From Vibrio cholerae (lineage in GTDB: Bacteria > Actinomycetota > Actinomycetes > Actinomycetales > Micrococcaceae), in contig WNZI01000001.1 of NCBI GenBank assembly GCA_009728235.1, positions 124,001 to 188,000 of the forward strand: a DNA stretch of 64,000 bases, read 5' to 3'. Below are positions 62,361 through 64,000 of the stretch, in pieces. A model generated the notes under the pieces. It was not told the DNA's origin and made no database searches. It worked only from the letters and a program-made list of their open reading frames with translations. Both the position numbers and the translations under genes were made by a program. Every line of letters begins with the position of its first letter. The first letter of the stretch is position 1.

Positions 62361-63026
62361 ATGACAACCGCTCAGCACAGCACCTTGGAAAAACCTCTTG
62401 AGGGGTTGCTTGCTACCCCGGCGTCACGGCTTCCCTACCAACACAACGTGCTGCTGCGCTCCTACATCCTTCAGCGACCCCAGGGCAACCTGATCGTCTA
62501 TAACTCACCCGGCATCAACGACGCGTCAGCCGACATACGGGCGCTCGGCGCGCCAACCCGCCTTCTGATCAACCACAGCCACGAATCGATGTACGGTCAG
62601 CCCGAGCTCGACGTACCCCTCTGGATTCATACCAAGGATCACGCCGAGGTTGCCGGCTCGATGAACATCACGGGCACGTTCGATAAGCGGACCATCATCG
62701 ATGACGATCTCGCAGTGATTCCTACCCCCGGTCATACCTCAGGCACAACCTCCTACCTCTGGGATAACGGAACGCACCGCGTCCTTTTCACCGGCGACTT
62801 CATCTGGATCGAGAACGGCGAGTGGAAGGCCGTGCTCCTGAGCCCTGAATCCCGCCACGAGTATCTCGACAGCCTCGCTCTCGTCCGCGACCTCGACTTC
62901 GATGTGCTCGTCCCCTGGGGTACCACCGAAGAGGGCGCCCCCGTCGGACTCGTGGAAGACCAGGCAGACAAACGCAACCGCATCGACGCGATCATCACCC
63001 GAGTCGAAGCCGGCGGTAATCGCTGA
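62361..63026 (+). CDS. Metallo-beta-lactamase-fold hydrolase
   Basis: The 221-residue protein has the MBL layout: NHSHESMYGQ (first metal-binding loop, H-x-H), PTPGHTSGTTSYLWDNG (second His), FTGDFIWIENGEW (Asp), and LVPWGTTEEG near the end. The HxHxDH motif is degenerate (NHSHES), so metal binding may be partial. ATG 62361 chosen; a GTG start at 62325 would add 12 residues. Substrate unknown. Confidence 0.82.
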   Translation: MTTAQHSTLEKPLEGLLATPASRLPYQHNVLLRSYILQRPQGNLIVYNSPGINDASADIRALGAPTRLLINHSHESMYGQPELDVPLWIHTKDHAEVAGSMNITGTFDKRTIIDDDLAVIPTPGHTSGTTSYLWDNGTHRVLFTGDFIWIENGEWKAVLLSPESRHEYLDSLALVRDLDFDVLVPWGTTEEGAPVGLVEDQADKRNRIDAIITRVEAGGNR

Positions 63027-63188
63027 GCACCTGACCTCTCTGAGAAAAATGCAGCTGCCCTGTCAGGGGTTCCCTGGGCTGAAGGGTCGTTGCAACACCG
63101 CCTGATCCTGCGTTCCGCTTGAGGATCCTAGCCTGGCGACCTACGCCCACTCCCGCCAGCAACCACCCGAAGCACACTCAGTTGTTCT

Positions 63189-63647
63189 TCAGCGCAGGTC
63201 ACGCACCATCCAGAACGTATCGCCGTGGAGTGGGTCTTCTGTCCGTCGTCCGCTGTCCGAGAATCCTACATTCTCAAGTACCGCGAACGAGGCGAGATTC
63301 CACTTGCGAACAGTCGCCCACAACCGTGTGCGACCGGTTGAGTGCGCGGCGTCGACTATTGCGTACGCAGCTTCAGTTGCGATTCCGCGGCCCTGGCTTG
63401 ATCGGAGCAGTTCGAAGGCAAGTTCCGGTTCTTCATGGGAACCAGCTCCGACCGTCAGACCGCCGTAGCCGATGAAACCGCCGGGGTCCGTGTGTTCCTC
63501 GATCGCCAGGAGGGCGAGGCCGGAGCGCTCAGCTTCGATCGATTGGGTGGTGATTCGCTCGCGTATCTCCTCGTTCGTCGGACTGCCGAGATGATTGATC
63601 CTGCGAGGGTTGCTGCGCCGATACCTGCCGACGAACGGTGACCTGCG
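63189..63647 (-). pseudogene. GNAT acetyltransferase (RimJ/RimL-like), 5'-truncated by an IS30-type end
   Basis: The open frame contains GFIGYGGLTVGAGSHEEPELAFELLRSSQGRGIATEAAYAIVDAAHSTGRTRLWATVRKWNLASFAVLENVGF, that is, the acetyl-CoA loop (QGRGIATEA) and C-terminal strands of a GNAT protein, ending TGA 63189. Upstream of about 63600 the frame has no start codon and runs into an in-frame stop at 63648. The missing N-terminal ~40 residues are replaced by sequence that reads, on the other strand, as an IS30-like transposase end. Confidence 0.7.
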
Positions 63648-63777
63648 TCAGTTCAGCCAGCAGGACCTTGACGAGATCACAGACAAGATCAACACCAGAC
63701 CCCGAAAGGTCCTCAACTGGGGAACGTCCTCAGGTGCCTTCAAGCTCTCGTCAACGACCGAAGCTGCAGTTCTGTAG
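63595..63777 (+). mobile_element. IS30-family transposase, C-terminal remnant
   Basis: The plus-strand frame reads LLRRYLPTNGDLRQFSQQDLDEITDKINTRPRKVLNWGTSS and ends in TAG at 63775-63777. NTRPRKVLNW and the preceding pattern are the C-terminal part of IS30-type DDE transposases. The catalytic D, D and E are upstream and absent, so this is an inactive remnant. Inverted repeats were not identified. Confidence 0.7.
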
Positions 63778-63847
63778 GAATAGTCTCTGCTTGAGCTTTC
63801 GGAAGCAGGTTCTTGTCGTGCACATAACCGTCAGCGCGCCTGTATTC

Positions 63848-64000
63848 CTATAGCAGTGAGCTGAAGAGTTCGGCTTTGCTTGTCGGCCCGGCGACGATGA
63901 TTTCGTCGTCGTCGTAGAGGGTGGTCTGCGCTGTCGTGTAGTCCCACTGCCCGCCGTTGCGTTTCACCGCGACGACCGTCACACCGTGTCTGGCGCGCAG
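63848..64000 (-). CDS. K+ channel/transport regulator, TrkA-C (RCK_C) end, 5' part outside window
   Basis: The last 50 codons are visible: HGVTVVAVKRNGGQWDYTTAQTTLYDDDEIIVAGPTSKAELFSSLL. VTVVAVKR and DDDEIIVAGP.S are typical of the RCK C-terminal domain that closes TrkA-type K+ uptake or channel regulators. Upstream and the full domain layout cannot be seen. Confidence 0.75.
   Translation of the reverse strand: MRARHGVTVVAVKRNGGQWDYTTAQTTLYDDDEIIVAGPTSKAELFSSLL

Noticed and set aside
1-64000. CRISPR arrays, rRNA genes, prophage or replication origin
   Set aside because: No regularly spaced short repeats, rRNA sequence, phage structural genes or DnaA-box cluster were seen on reading.

Overview
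The window is GC-rich, densely coded DNA with many GTG starts and 4-nt start/stop overlaps. The products (LpqY-SugABC type trehalose importer, fused MrpA/B subunit, mycobacterial-type dCTP deaminase, emfourin/M4 protease pair, SipW/TasA-like surface proteins, DUF4235) point to an actinobacterium, most likely an Arthrobacter-like member of the Micrococcaceae. The genus is inference; no rRNA or phylogenetic marker is present.

Layout. 0-3.5 kb: end of an NHL-repeat gene, a PRISE-type SDR and two membrane-associated hypothetical proteins. 3.6-8.3 kb: minus-strand trehalose-type ABC operon. 8.5-12.1 kb: panD, tRNA-Gly(CCC), M4 protease with its emfourin inhibitor, kynA, dcd. 12.1-20.5 kb: UMF1 transporter, the Mrp cation/proton antiporter operon and a lone receiver domain. 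20.5-23.6 kb: pterin dehydratase-VOC fusion, a cation transporter, and a DsbA/VKOR disulfide pair. 24-28 kb and 43.4-45.7 kb: two arms of a TasA-like secreted protein/signal peptidase system. 28.3-43.3 kb (between the arms): oxidoreductases, an aromatic-acid exporter-like protein, a TPP-riboswitch-controlled ECF transporter (ykoEDC), an amino-acid ABC operon, pabC, a MarR/oxidoreductase pair and a GH35 beta-galactosidase. 45.7-55.2 kb: P-loop/PabB fusion, LysE exporter, LMW phosphatase, methyltransferase, MarR/MMPL pair, malate synthase G with a GlcG-like protein. 55-64 kb: accessory region with regulator/target pairs and broken genes, including an IS30-type transposase end fused to a 5'-truncated acetyltransferase gene.

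The most interesting object is the TasA-like system. tasA3 has a 5' half resembling tasA1, but its last 420 nt match tasA2 at all but two positions, in inverted orientation 17 kb away, which is a gene-conversion signature. tasA3 is followed by two perfect hairpins and a signal-peptidase copy that has lost its catalytic His. tasA1, tasA3 and one further exported protein share an upstream sequence block.

A caution applies to the whole window. Nine reading-frame breaks in otherwise well-conserved genes all have the same sign (one base missing), and five can be explained by one lost G in a GGG(G)C run. This looks more like residual sequencing indels than decay. Those genes are probably functional in the organism, but they are marked as frame-disrupted here.
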